From the NCBI GenBank assembly GCA_036677145.1, contig JAKFFF010000050.1, forward strand, positions 1 to 64,000: a stretch of 64,000 nt of DNA, given 5' to 3'. A model generated the notes under the pieces. It was given only the letters and a program-made list of their open reading frames with translations. It did not search any database and had not been told where the DNA came from. Shown piece by piece: positions 8,966 to 18,124 of this stretch. Source of the stretch: CADEED01 sp036677145 (GTDB lineage: Bacteria; Pseudomonadota; Gammaproteobacteria; Steroidobacterales; Steroidobacteraceae). Both the position numbers and the translations under genes were made by a program. Position 1 is the first letter of the stretch; every line of letters starts with the position of its first letter.

Positions 8966-10085
8966 ATGGCTTCGGTAACTTTATGGTCCGGCCGACCTTG
9001 TCGTACCAGCCTTGCGGCGCGTAACCGTCCGCATGCAGATAACACTGTGCCTTCACTTCGTCGCTGCCCTCGGTGAATGTCAGCAACCAGCTCCTGGGCA
9101 CTTGATTTTCCGCAGGGCCGTGAAACTGGGTCAAGCCCGAGACGTTGATGAAAGTCGCGCCCCATCTGTTCTCGACATGCGATTTTCCGCCATGAGTATC
9201 GTCCGGCGTCGTGTGCGAGTGCGCGCCGAGCCAGAGCGCGGTCGCAGCGGGAGCCGCAGTCAGCACATTCTCGAAGGCGGCGGAGTCTGCCTTGCTATCT
9301 ACCCAGTAGAGGAATGACGCACCCTGCGGCGTTCCTTTCGGGTAGTAGCCGTGGTACCAGGTCTGCCAGTCGCCATTCTGGTCGCGACGCATGCCTTCCC
9401 AATCTCCAGACGCCACCGTGGTGTTCTTGAGGACGTAGTGATTCGCGGTGATGACAATCGAAGTGCGATTCTCTTCGACCATGCGCTTCCACCAACGAAA
9501 CGTCTCGCCACTCACCGCGCCACCGGGATTCCCACCCAGCGTCCCGCGTCCGACTTTCTGCGACGGCTCGTTGATGTCGCTCATCATCAGGAAGAGCAGG
9601 TTGCCGACCCTGAAGGAATAACGCTCCCAGGTCCCCTCGATTGGAAATGGACGCTGGCGCGCATTCACGCCTGAATTTTCGGTGTGCTCTCCCGTCGGAT
9701 CGATCCACTTGCGCCACCACCAGGCTTGCGGCTCGTCGAGGCCGCTGCGGTCATGATTGCCGGACAGGTTGTAGATCTGCTCGCGGCGATGCCGCTCGAG
9801 CACATTGAACTGACGGACTATCTCTTGCCCCTCGGGGTCCTTTGGCGTTCCCTGCGCGCCCGACAAGTCGCCCAGATCGAGCGCGATGTCCCACGCGAAT
9901 CCCGTTGGGCCTTCCGACTGTCGCATCGCGGTCGCCAGGCTCTCGCGCCCATTTCGCTTGTCGGTATCTACGTGGGCATCGGCGAACACCCAAACCCTGA
10001 AAGTGTCGGGGGCTGCGTCTGCATACACGGGCCCGTGGGCCAACAGGGCAAACAGTACGAAAGTAGGACGTCGAAGATCTCGCAT
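8919..10085 (-). CDS. secreted metallophosphoesterase
   Basis: A 388-residue calcineurin-like phosphoesterase with an N-terminal signal peptide ending near residue 23 (PVYADA). The two-metal site is visible in order: DAH at residues 36-38, GDLSG at 72-76, GNHD at 109-112, a His in ITANHYV, and GAHSH near residue 283. It should hydrolyse a phosphate ester in the periplasm or outside the cell; which one is not readable. The start at 10085 begins directly with the signal peptide. The stop lies inside the 3' end of the converging hydrolase gene. Upstream of it, 227 bases separate it from the divergent DUF4386 gene. Confidence 0.88.
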   Translation of the reverse strand: MRDLRRPTFVLFALLAHGPVYADAAPDTFRVWVFADAHVDTDKRNGRESLATAMRQSEGPTGFAWDIALDLGDLSGAQGTPKDPEGQEIVRQFNVLERHRREQIYNLSGNHDRSGLDEPQAWWWRKWIDPTGEHTENSGVNARQRPFPIEGTWERYSFRVGNLLFLMMSDINEPSQKVGRGTLGGNPGGAVSGETFRWWKRMVEENRTSIVITANHYVLKNTTVASGDWEGMRRDQNGDWQTWYHGYYPKGTPQGASFLYWVDSKADSAAFENVLTAAPAATALWLGAHSHTTPDDTHGGKSHVENRWGATFINVSGLTQFHGPAENQVPRSWLLTFTEGSDEVKAQCYLHADGYAPQGWYDKVGRTIKLPKPFKMPATARRTPAGAD

Positions 10086-10312
10086 GGCGACTGTTTTGCC
10101 TTCTTGACGGGTGCGATTTGCCCCAGCGCTCCAACGCTACACATCTCGAGCGTCCGCCGCCGAGATTTTGTTCGTGTTGACGGGAAGGGTGAATGAGTTG
10201 GCCGGAGTGTCATTGCGAGTATGGTTTCGGTGTCGCCACGGGACTTTCTGAGCGGCTTTAGCTAGATTGTCGCTACAGGTTTCGAACTACGAACCGTTGG
10301 GGGAGATGTCTG

Positions 10313-10999
10313 GTGTCCAGATCCGCGTCGTTTCGTTTCGATTCTCTCCTCACTGGTCTCTTCTATCTGGGCCTCGCCATCACGGGTGCACTCGGATTCA
10401 TGACCATCCGTCCCGAGTTGTTCGTTCACGGGGACCCGGCGCGCACACTGGCGAATCTGCTGGCCCGCACGGATCTGGCGCGCATCGGTGTTGCGCTGGA
10501 GCTGGGTACCGCCATGTTCCAGGCGCTCGCTGCCGTGTGGTTTGGCCGCCTTTTCCGCGAGACGGACGTATTCGCCGCCGGCGCGTTATCGTTGCTCGGG
10601 ATGGTCAATGCCGTCGTCGTGCTCTCTAGCGCCGCTTTGCTGAGCGTCTCCATCGATGTCGCGCTCGGATCCACTGGGGCCGCACCGACGACGAGTCATC
10701 TCCTGATGCTCACCAGTGAACACTTCTGGCGCGTCGGCAACATCTTCTTCGGTCTGTGGTTGTTTCCGATGGGTTGGCTGGTCTGGAAGGCGCAATTCGG
10801 ACATCGCGTGCTCGGCTGGATCCTCATCTGCGGCGCGATTGGATACGTGCTGAACGGATTCGTTGCGGTATTCGTGACCGACGCGGGACCATGGGGTGCG
10901 ATCCTGCCCATCTTGGCTGCAGTGGGCGAGTTCTGGATGATCGGATTGCTGCTCTGGACCGGGTTGCGGACCCCGCGAGAGATGCGCGTCAATCCGTAG
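10313..10999 (+). CDS. DUF4386 family integral membrane protein
   Basis: A 228-residue protein with about six hydrophobic segments and no soluble domain. It matches the pattern of the DUF4386 family: an early GLFYLGLAITG helix and a later EHFWRVGNIFFGLWLFPMG block containing the family's conserved W-x6-GLWL-type signature. Function is unknown. The GTG start at 10313 follows a strong GGGGGAG site seven bases upstream. It stands alone between a metallophosphoesterase and a secreted esterase, and nothing in the context explains it. Confidence 0.8.
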   Translation: MSRSASFRFDSLLTGLFYLGLAITGALGFMTIRPELFVHGDPARTLANLLARTDLARIGVALELGTAMFQALAAVWFGRLFRETDVFAAGALSLLGMVNAVVVLSSAALLSVSIDVALGSTGAAPTTSHLLMLTSEHFWRVGNIFFGLWLFPMGWLVWKAQFGHRVLGWILICGAIGYVLNGFVAVFVTDAGPWGAILPILAAVGEFWMIGLLLWTGLRTPREMRVNP

Positions 11000-11076
11000 A
11001 AGCTGCGACGCGGACGAAGGGCAGAATGCGTGCAAACTAGGCTCCACACCATCGACGTCACCGAGAGCTCGTCAAG

Positions 11077-11955
11077 ATGAAAATGATTCACGCGTGGTTT
11101 CTAATATTGGCGGTGGCGGCCGTGCCGGCATTTTCGGCGGACAAACCTGCGGCGCCGGGCTATGTAATTCCCCGCTCGGAGGTGCGCACACTGCCGGTGA
11201 ACGCGGCGGGTCGTCACTACGCGTTGTTTGTCGGCTTGCCGGTGAGCTACGCCGCGGAGCCGAACAAACGATACCCGGTGGTGTACGTCACCGATGGTTA
11301 CTGGGACTTTCAGAAACTCACCGCGATCCACGGGCCCCTCGTGTACGACAAGTACGCGCCGGAGTTCATCGTCGTGGGCATGGGATATGCCGGCGAGAAC
11401 CTGAACTATGGCGAACTGCGCCGCTGGGAGCTCTCACCCCTCAAGTTCGGCACGCCGCTCGAAGCGTCGGGACATGCAAAGGATTTCCTCGACACGATCG
11501 AGAAGGTGTTCATCCCTCTCATCGACAAGGAGTACCGCACGGATCCGAAACAGCGCGTGCTCGGTGGCGCGTCGCTCGGCGGTTTGTTCACGCTGTACTC
11601 GATGTTCACCAAGCCCGATCTGTTCAACGGGTATGTGGCGGTCACGCCCGCCGTGGCGGTCGGAGATGGGTGGTTATTGAAGTATGAAGAAGAGTTCGCG
11701 AAGGCCGGCAAATCCGTGAACGCGCGGCTGTACATGACGATGGGCGGCAACGAGGCGACAGGGTTCGTCGCGCCAATCCTGCGCATGAATCAGCGCTTCG
11801 CGCTGCGCAAGTACCCGAAGCTCGCGTACGACTTCCGCATCATCGAGGGCGAGCGGCACGCGGGGAATCAGATCGAGTCGTACAACCGCGGCTTGCGTTT
11901 TGTGTTTGCGCCGTTGGCGCCGGAGCAGGGGCCGTCGATCGATACGGGACCTTAG
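11077..11955 (+). CDS. secreted esterase, alpha/beta hydrolase (esterase D/enterochelin esterase type)
   Basis: A 292-residue protein with a clear signal peptide (residues 1-20, cleaved after AFSA). It is followed by an alpha/beta hydrolase fold of the Esterase (PF00756) type: YPVVYVTDGYWDF for the first strands, then the nucleophile Ser in GGASLGG near residue 168. A His in the C-terminal block GERHAGNQ probably completes the triad. Relatives include siderophore esterases and esterase D-like proteins; no siderophore genes are nearby, so no substrate is claimed. Its stop overlaps the 3' end of the converging permease gene by 4 bases. Confidence 0.88.
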   Translation: MKMIHAWFLILAVAAVPAFSADKPAAPGYVIPRSEVRTLPVNAAGRHYALFVGLPVSYAAEPNKRYPVVYVTDGYWDFQKLTAIHGPLVYDKYAPEFIVVGMGYAGENLNYGELRRWELSPLKFGTPLEASGHAKDFLDTIEKVFIPLIDKEYRTDPKQRVLGGASLGGLFTLYSMFTKPDLFNGYVAVTPAVAVGDGWLLKYEEEFAKAGKSVNARLYMTMGGNEATGFVAPILRMNQRFALRKYPKLAYDFRIIEGERHAGNQIESYNRGLRFVFAPLAPEQGPSIDTGP

Positions 11956-13295
11956 CGAGTCCCGGCTTCGGAATTGATCACCTGGGTTTTCGCTGTCGCG
12001 TTACGAACGTAGAAGCACAGCGCCGCGACACTCACGAAAGACACTATCGCAATCATTTCGCGCACGGCGAGCGTGCTCAGTAGCCACACGATGATCGCCG
12101 CTGCCGCGACTGGGACGATGGGTCCACCCGGCGCGACAAAAGGCGATCCGGCGGCGCCGACATTTTTCGCTCGCAAGCGCAGTACGCCCAGGCAGCAGAT
12201 CAAATAGAGAACGAGCGTGCCCGCGACCGCGAGCACGGCGATCTGCCGGAAGGAGCCGGACGCCGCAACCGCGATGACCGCCGTTGCATAGAGTGCGATG
12301 GATACCGCGGGTGTTGCGAATCTCGGATGCACCTTGCCGAGCGCGCGGGGCAGCTGGCCGGAATGCGCGAGTGCATGTGCGATGCGCGGCGAACTGAACA
12401 TGTCCGCGGCCAGATAACCTCCGGCCGACACCAACGTGAGCAGTACCAACATCTGCGCGCCTCGCGATCCCAGTATCGCGCCCGCGGTATCGACCAGCGG
12501 AGACTGTGAATTGGCGAGCGCCGCGCCCAGCACGCCCTGGGTCACCGTTTGCAGACCGATGTACAGCAACGCGACCATGCCGAGAGTGAGCGCGATCGCG
12601 CGCGGTATCGTGCGCGCGGGATTGCGTGTTTCTCCCGAAATGCTGAGTCCGGTCTCGATGCCGAGAAAGGCAAAGAAAAGAATGAGTGCGCCGTCGCCGA
12701 TTTTTCCCATGGCCGGCAGTCCGCTCGTGGAAAGGTTCGCAGGATCGACATGGAAGGCGCCGACGATTATCAGCAGCGCGAGCGGCACGAATTTCAGAAT
12801 GCCGATCGTGATGGTGAGGCGGTTGCCGTTTCGCGTGCCCAGGATGTTGGTGAGCGCGAGTCCGCCGTACAGAATCGCGAGCGCCGCGAAGTTCAGCATG
12901 GGCTGCGCGAAGGTGGGCCAGACGCCTGACAACGTGTCCATGAAGAAGCGGGCGAGGGCGGCCGCGCTGCCGATGGAGGTCGCAAAGAGAAACAGCGCTC
13001 CGGCGACTCCGCCGACCACCGGTCCGAATGCAGCGGTGGCGTAGGCATAAAGCCCACCCGCAGCGGAGACGCGACTGCCCGCTTCCGCGAGGCACAAAGC
13101 AATCAATCCGATCAGGACCAGACAGACGACATACGCGTAGATCGCGGCGGAACCCAGCACGCCAGCGACAAGTCCCGGCAATCCGAATATGCCGACGCCG
13201 ACCACGCAGTTGAACGCGGTGAAGGCGACACCCGAAACGCCGACCACACGCGGCAGATTGGAGTTTGCCGGCGCACCGGCGGCATCGTTCGTCAT
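11952..13295 (-). CDS. APC-superfamily amino acid permease
   Basis: A 447-residue transporter with about twelve hydrophobic segments. The first helix carries GVGIFGLPG, the substrate-binding glycine motif of the amino acid-polyamine-organocation superfamily. Helix 6 has FFAFLGIETGLSISGETRNPART, a typical sequence for this group. The start was set at the ATG at 13295, which gives a normal short cytoplasmic N-terminus; the 29 residues before it in the open frame look untranslated. A GAGAGGAC run lies about 13 bases before that ATG. It converges with the esterase gene over 4 bases. Substrate specificity cannot be assigned. Confidence 0.88.
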   Translation of the reverse strand: MTNDAAGAPANSNLPRVVGVSGVAFTAFNCVVGVGIFGLPGLVAGVLGSAAIYAYVVCLVLIGLIALCLAEAGSRVSAAGGLYAYATAAFGPVVGGVAGALFLFATSIGSAAALARFFMDTLSGVWPTFAQPMLNFAALAILYGGLALTNILGTRNGNRLTITIGILKFVPLALLIIVGAFHVDPANLSTSGLPAMGKIGDGALILFFAFLGIETGLSISGETRNPARTIPRAIALTLGMVALLYIGLQTVTQGVLGAALANSQSPLVDTAGAILGSRGAQMLVLLTLVSAGGYLAADMFSSPRIAHALAHSGQLPRALGKVHPRFATPAVSIALYATAVIAVAASGSFRQIAVLAVAGTLVLYLICCLGVLRLRAKNVGAAGSPFVAPGGPIVPVAAAAIIVWLLSTLAVREMIAIVSFVSVAALCFYVRNATAKTQVINSEAGTR

Positions 13296-13481
13296 CGGAG
13301 GTGTGTCCTCTCTGATTATTAGCTGACTTGTGAACAGGCTCCTGCGAGCGGGCGCGAGTGTCTCACAGTCCGCCGACAGCACCCGATATTCAGCCCCGTG
13401 GGCGCCGGCGCCATTTTCGTGAGCCGGTTTTCCACCGTTTGCCGCGTCTACCTCATGGACAACAACAATGGGGAGATCGCC

Positions 13482-14195
13482 GTGACTAATTCAGGTGTGC
13501 GAGTGATCGGATTTTTTGGCTTCCTGCTCAGCGGCTTGCCCGCGCAGGCCGTACCGGTGACCTTCGACTTCACCGGCACCGGTTTCGTCTGCAATTACGC
13601 GAGCGACGCAAGCTGCGCCTCGCGTTATGACGGAGCGTTCACTGGCAGCATCACTGTCGACGTGCTGGCTGACGGTCCGAGCGGCCCCGACTCGTATACC
13701 AACGGAACCACGATGGCATATGACTACAACGGCTGGGCACAGGCGGATTTTCTCATTCAGTGGGGAAGCGAAAGTTTCAATCCCGGAGCCGTGCCTTCCC
13801 AAATCTCCAGCGACAACTACGTTCAGCTTTTCAATGACTGGGGGTATGCCGACTTCATCGCCATCCGGGAAAACTATTCGGGATTCGATGGCACCACCGA
13901 GTTCCAATCGATTGCGCAATTCACTCGCCAGACGGGAGATCTGTCCTGGCTGACCGACCTTTCGTTGCCGTCGGGATTGGGCCTGGCGCCGGGCCCCTCG
14001 GCCTTCAATCAGATCCTCTTCAACAACAGCACGCGCACGACGGGCGAGTTTTCGGCGGTGTATGCGGGGTATTCCGGCACGGTGGATATCTCGTCGTTCG
14101 TGCGCCGCACGACCTCGGTTCCCGAACCCGGCACGCTCGGGCTTCTGGGTCTCGGCCTCGCGGGGGTCGGATTCTGTCGGCGACGTCGTAGTTAG
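13482..14195 (+). CDS. PEP-CTERM sorting domain protein
   Basis: A 237-residue exported protein. A signal peptide covers roughly residues 1-24, ending AQA. The middle is an uncharacterised, glycine- and aromatic-rich domain with two early Cys. The C-terminus is a textbook PEP-CTERM signal: VPEPGTLG, a hydrophobic glycine-leucine helix, then CRRRRS, the recognition and cleavage signal for an exosortase. GTG at 13482, preceded by GGGGAG six bases upstream, is a better start than ATG at 13455 because it gives a normal signal peptide. No exosortase lies in this window. The body's function is unknown; such proteins are often surface or matrix components. Confidence 0.87.
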   Translation: MTNSGVRVIGFFGFLLSGLPAQAVPVTFDFTGTGFVCNYASDASCASRYDGAFTGSITVDVLADGPSGPDSYTNGTTMAYDYNGWAQADFLIQWGSESFNPGAVPSQISSDNYVQLFNDWGYADFIAIRENYSGFDGTTEFQSIAQFTRQTGDLSWLTDLSLPSGLGLAPGPSAFNQILFNNSTRTTGEFSAVYAGYSGTVDISSFVRRTTSVPEPGTLGLLGLGLAGVGFCRRRRS

Positions 14196-14206
14196 TGAAC
14201 GCCGAT

Positions 14207-14243
14207 ACGCGGCGTCCCGGTCATCCGTGACCGAGACGCCCGC
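14207..14243. terminator. hairpin between convergent genes
   Basis: An imperfect inverted repeat (GCGGCGTCCCGGTCA against TGACCGAGACGCCCGC, one bulge and one mismatch, four-base loop) lies between the ends of the PEP-CTERM gene and the converging dehydrogenase gene. There is no T-tract on either side, so it is a candidate terminator or RNA-stabilising hairpin only. Confidence 0.45.
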
Positions 14244-14249
14244 GGATGT

Positions 14250-15497
14250 TCAACCTAAGTCGAAATTCAAATCGCGATCGCCCTGCTCATCCTTGATACG
14301 CGTCGGCAAACCCATGCGATTGAGCAGCGCAAGGAACGGCTTCGCGGGCAGTTCCTCCACGTTGACCATGCGCTTCACGTCCCATTGGCCACTGGCGATC
14401 AGCAGCGCCGCCGCCACCGCCGGAACACCGGCGGTATACGAGATCGCCTGACTACCTACTTCGCGATAACTCGCCTCGTGGTCGCAGACGTTGTAGATGA
14501 AGACTTCGCGAGCCTTGCCGTCCTTCGTCCCCTTGACCACATCGCCGATGCAGGTCTTGCCGCTGTACGTCGGCGCCAGTGATGCCGGATCCGGCAACAC
14601 GGCCTTGACGACCTTGAGCGGCACGACGGTTTGCCCGTCGGCCGTGCGGACCGGCTGCTCGGACAACAGTCCGAGATTCTTCAGCACGGTGAACACATTG
14701 ATGTAGTGGTCGCCGAAGCCCATCCAGAAGCGCACGTGTGGCACGCCCATGTTCTTCGACAGCGAATGGATCTCGTCGTGACCCGTGAGGTACGTGGTGC
14801 TCTCGCCAACGACGGGCAGGTTCCATTCCTTGCGGACTTCGAACATCTTGTTCTGGGTCCACTGGTGGTTCTGCCAGCTCCACACGACGCCGGTGAACTC
14901 GCGGAAGTTCACCTCGGGGTCGAAGTTGGTGGCGAAGTAGCGGCCGTGGCTACCCGCGTTCACGTCCACGATGTCGATGGAGTCGATCTGGTCGAAGTAG
15001 TCTTCGCGCGCGAGTGCCGCGTACGCATTCACGACACCTGGATCGAAGCCCACACCCAGGATGGCCGTGACGCCCTTCGCCTCGCAGGCCGCGCGGCGCT
15101 TCCATTCGTAGTTGCCGTACCACGGCGGGGTCTCGCAGATCTTCAGCGGATCTTCGTGAATCGCCGTATCGAGATAGGCTGCGCCGGTTTCGATACAGGC
15201 GGCGAGCACGGACATGTTGACGAACGCGGGTCCGACGTTGATGACGATGCCGGCTTCCGTCTTCTTGATCAGTGCCGCGGTTGCGGCCGTATCCATCGCA
15301 TCGAGCGTATGCGCCTCGAGCCTTCCCGGTACTTTGCAGCTGCGTTTCTCGCGGATCGAATCGAGAATGGCATCGCACTTGGCAAGTGTTCGCGATGCGA
15401 TGTGCAGATCGCCGAGCACGTCATTGTGCTGGGCACATTTGTGGGCCACGACCTGAGCGACGCCACCGGCGCCGATGATCAAGACGTTATTTCTCAT
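14250..15497 (-). CDS. saccharopine dehydrogenase family protein, probable carboxynorspermidine synthase
   Basis: A 415-residue NAD(P)H-dependent enzyme of the saccharopine dehydrogenase family. The Rossmann motif IGAGGVAQ starts at residue 8. The body has the family blocks NVGPAFVN, GVGFDPGVVNAY and HDEIHSL. Directly upstream is a carboxynorspermidine decarboxylase gene (46-base gap). That pairing identifies it as carboxy(nor)spermidine synthase, which condenses aspartate semialdehyde with putrescine or diaminopropane; the alternative, lysine saccharopine metabolism, is not supported by neighbours. The ATG at 15497 has AGGAGG about 13 bases before it; a longer frame to 15614 would overlap nspC. 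Confidence 0.9.
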   Translation of the reverse strand: MRNNVLIIGAGGVAQVVAHKCAQHNDVLGDLHIASRTLAKCDAILDSIREKRSCKVPGRLEAHTLDAMDTAATAALIKKTEAGIVINVGPAFVNMSVLAACIETGAAYLDTAIHEDPLKICETPPWYGNYEWKRRAACEAKGVTAILGVGFDPGVVNAYAALAREDYFDQIDSIDIVDVNAGSHGRYFATNFDPEVNFREFTGVVWSWQNHQWTQNKMFEVRKEWNLPVVGESTTYLTGHDEIHSLSKNMGVPHVRFWMGFGDHYINVFTVLKNLGLLSEQPVRTADGQTVVPLKVVKAVLPDPASLAPTYSGKTCIGDVVKGTKDGKAREVFIYNVCDHEASYREVGSQAISYTAGVPAVAAALLIASGQWDVKRMVNVEELPAKPFLALLNRMGLPTRIKDEQGDRDLNFDLG

Positions 15498-15543
15498 TTT
15501 CTGTGAAAGCCTCCTTCGGCTGTGAACCAAGCAATCGGCAGTC

Positions 15544-16641
15544 TCAGGAGAGACTCGCCACGAAATCCTCGTAACCGAACGCGCGCTGTACGCGCAGCGT
15601 GCCGTCGAGCTCACGCAAGACGATGGACGGCATGCGAACGCCGTTGAACCAGTTCTTCTTCACCATCGTGTAACCCGCCGCGTCCTGCATCGAGAGCCGA
15701 TCGCCGACCTGCAACGGGCGCTCGAAGCGGAACTCCCCGAAAATGTCGCCGGCCAGGCAGGATTTCCCGCACACGGTGTAAAGGTGTTCGCCCACGTTCG
15801 GCAGCATCTTGGCGCTCTGCCGATAGATCAGCAGATCGAGCAGGTGAGCTTCGATCGAGCTATCCACGATCGCCAGGTGTTTGCCGTTGAACATCGTGTC
15901 GAGCACGGTGACTTCGAGCGTCGTCGTGTTCGTGATCGCCGCTTCGCCGGGCTCGAGATACACCTGCACACCGTAGCGTCTGGAGAATTCGGCAAGCCGC
16001 TTGCAGAACGCATCGAGTGGATAGTCGGCGCCGGTGAAGTGAATGCCACCCCCGAGACTGACCCATTCAACCTGCTCGAGCAGCGCGCCGAAGCGCTCTT
16101 CGGTCTGCCGCAACAGGCGATCGAACAGCGCGAAGTCTTCGTTCTCGCAGTTGTTGTGGATCATGAAGCCGGAAATCTGTCCGAGCACCGGCGCGACTCT
16201 CGCGGCGTCCCATTCTCCGAGCCTGCTGTGCGGGCGAGCGGGATCCGCAAGATCGAACGCGGACCTGCTCACCCCGGGATTGAGCCGCAACCCGCGCGGC
16301 AATTTCCCCGTACGCCCGGCAAACCTTTCGAGCTGTCCGATCGAGTTGAAGATGATCTTGTCCGCGTTCGCGGCCACTTCGTCGATTTCATGATCGGCGA
16401 ATGCAACGCTGTAGGCGTGTGTCTCGCCGCCGAATTTCTCGCGGCCGAGTTTCACTTCGTTCAGGGACGACGAGGTCGTGCCGTCCATGTACTCGCGCAT
16501 CTGATCGAAGACGGCCCAGCTCGCGAAGCACTTGAGCGCGAGCAGCACTTTCGCGCCCGAGAGTTCGCGCACCATGCGCATCTTCTCGAGATTGGCGATG
16601 AGCTTGGACTTGTCGATGAGGTAGTAGGGTGTCTGGAGCAT
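15544..16641 (-). CDS. nspC: carboxynorspermidine decarboxylase
   Basis: A 365-residue PLP enzyme of the alanine-racemase-fold decarboxylases. The PLP lysine is Lys37 in LLALKCFA. Other family motifs are IHNNCEN, SLGGGIHF, LEPGEA for the phosphate and the Cys-containing VCGKSCLAGD near residue 270. It decarboxylates carboxynorspermidine or carboxyspermidine to the triamine, the last step of the alternative polyamine route. It is the first gene of a two-gene operon with the synthase. No diaminobutyrate transaminase or decarboxylase is adjacent, so the diamine could be putrescine (giving spermidine) rather than diaminopropane. Confidence 0.93.
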   Translation of the reverse strand: MLQTPYYLIDKSKLIANLEKMRMVRELSGAKVLLALKCFASWAVFDQMREYMDGTTSSSLNEVKLGREKFGGETHAYSVAFADHEIDEVAANADKIIFNSIGQLERFAGRTGKLPRGLRLNPGVSRSAFDLADPARPHSRLGEWDAARVAPVLGQISGFMIHNNCENEDFALFDRLLRQTEERFGALLEQVEWVSLGGGIHFTGADYPLDAFCKRLAEFSRRYGVQVYLEPGEAAITNTTTLEVTVLDTMFNGKHLAIVDSSIEAHLLDLLIYRQSAKMLPNVGEHLYTVCGKSCLAGDIFGEFRFERPLQVGDRLSMQDAAGYTMVKKNWFNGVRMPSIVLRELDGTLRVQRAFGYEDFVASLS

Positions 16642-16957
16642 CTTTTGAAGTGAGGTGAGGACAGGACCGTGCCGTGCTTGCCGGTGTGGTCTGTGTGGGT
16701 GCCGCGTGCGGGATGCTGCGCAGTGCGCAAGTACCGGTCATGCCGGCCGCCGCGGGGGCCGGATTCTACAATACTGCCGGTTGATTTGGTCGGCGGTGAG
16801 GGGATTCCGGGAGCTTTCGAAAGAATGCACGTGCGCTACAGATTCGCGTTGCCACGCGCGGGGGATCGCCAAGACCAAGTCAGGTAATCACGCGGACCTG
16901 ATGGTGACCTGCACACACTTCCCCGCACGTGCCCGACGTGCGGGGAGTGGTGAAGCC
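16642..16957. other. 316-base intergenic region between nspC and the ScyD-like gene
   Basis: This gap holds the nspC upstream region and the end of the ScyD-like gene. On the minus strand a TAGAAT -10-like box occupies 16763-16768, giving a leader of about 115 bases before nspC, but no good -35 is visible. A strong hairpin at 16921-16945 is listed separately. I found no coding potential and no tRNA-like structure in the rest. Confidence 0.5.
16921..16945 (-). terminator. perfect 10-bp hairpin after the ScyD-like gene
   Basis: CCCCGCACGT pairs perfectly with ACGTGCGGGG around a five-base GCCCG loop, 13 bases beyond the stop of the ScyD-like gene. There is no T-run after it on the minus strand, so intrinsic termination is likely but not certain. 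Confidence 0.6.
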
Positions 16958-18082
16958 TTACGGAACGATGCGCAGTACCTCGCCGTCTTCAGGTACGAAC
17001 GAAACGCCCCAGTTCGACGTGTACAACGCGCCATCCGGGCCCTTCACGAGCCCGATCGGGAGGCTCGCGAACCCCTTCAGCAACACCGTCCGCTTGCCGG
17101 TCTTGCGATCGAACCTGACGAAGTTGGCGCTGTCAGGCAACCCTTGACTGTCGTAGGGGAACATCTCGACGCCGTATAACTCGTCGCGGTGCCAGGCCAG
17201 GCCAACGATCGGGTCGCGGGTCCTGAACGGAAGCGTGTATGCGGAGAAGTGCTTGTCGAATACCGCGAGCTCGGACTTCCCTCCGTCCTCGCCGAAGGTG
17301 CCAACGAAGAAGTTGTTGCCGCGCTGGGCGATCACAATCGGGTTGTGTTCACGGTTGTCGATCGTCATGTCGTACAGCTTCGTGATCACGCCGGTCCGCG
17401 GATCGACACGCAGCACGAAGCCGCGGTTGGTCTCGACCACATAGAGGTACTTGTCGACCGCGATCATCGAGTGGAACACGCCGCCCGGCTCCTGGTCGGT
17501 GGTCATCGGGTTCGTGTCCTTGATGAAGTTGGGCGGGTTCGCCCAGTGCCACGCATTGAGGTTGGCAACATTGGTGGTCGAGCCATCGCGATTGACCCGA
17601 AGAATGGCGGGCAGGTCGTCAGGCATGGCGTGTGAGCAGCCGCCCATCTCGATCAGGACGTAAAGCGAGTTACCGATGAAGGCAACATCGGTGGGGCCGA
17701 AAGTCGCACCGGTGTTGTCGGTCATGCTGGGGAGATTGTCGGCGACCACGTCTTTCCTGCCATTGGCGCGCACGCGGGTCACGCGTCCGCTGAAGCCTGC
17801 GGTGTAGGGGCTGTAAACGTTGAAGTCGGCCGGGCAACCAGGTCCGCCGGCCGGTGACATCAAGCCGCCAACGCCTGCCTCCGCCACATAAAGATTTCCG
17901 TCCGGACCGAAAGTCAAACCTCGCGGACTAGTTAGTCCCGTGGCGTAAGTCGTCACGGATGGACGGGAAGGCCCGTGTTTCCTGTCGCCCGAAGGCCCGG
18001 AAGAACCCGCGTGGAGCACACTCGAGGCCGCGAGCAAGAGCGCGGCAATCATCGTTCCAATCTTGAATCTGGTGCGGATCAT
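16958..18082 (-). CDS. ScyD/ScyE-like secreted beta-propeller protein
   Basis: A 374-residue exported protein: signal peptide over residues 1-25 (ending LHAGS), then repeated propeller blades. Blade signatures include LTFGPDGNLYVAEAG near residue 50, SMIAVDKYLYVVETNRG in the middle and VKGPDGALYTSNWG near the end. This fits the NHL-like ScyD/ScyE family, named from the scytonemin cluster of cyanobacteria but widespread with unknown function. The ATG at 18082 has GGGGAA before it. The sterol desaturase-family gene lies 42 bases upstream on the same strand, so the two are probably co-transcribed. Confidence 0.82.
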   Translation of the reverse strand: MIRTRFKIGTMIAALLLAASSVLHAGSSGPSGDRKHGPSRPSVTTYATGLTSPRGLTFGPDGNLYVAEAGVGGLMSPAGGPGCPADFNVYSPYTAGFSGRVTRVRANGRKDVVADNLPSMTDNTGATFGPTDVAFIGNSLYVLIEMGGCSHAMPDDLPAILRVNRDGSTTNVANLNAWHWANPPNFIKDTNPMTTDQEPGGVFHSMIAVDKYLYVVETNRGFVLRVDPRTGVITKLYDMTIDNREHNPIVIAQRGNNFFVGTFGEDGGKSELAVFDKHFSAYTLPFRTRDPIVGLAWHRDELYGVEMFPYDSQGLPDSANFVRFDRKTGKRTVLLKGFASLPIGLVKGPDGALYTSNWGVSFVPEDGEVLRIVP

Positions 18083-18124
18083 GGTATTTCCCCTGAGTTT
18101 GTTGTGGACATGCATTCGGACGAT

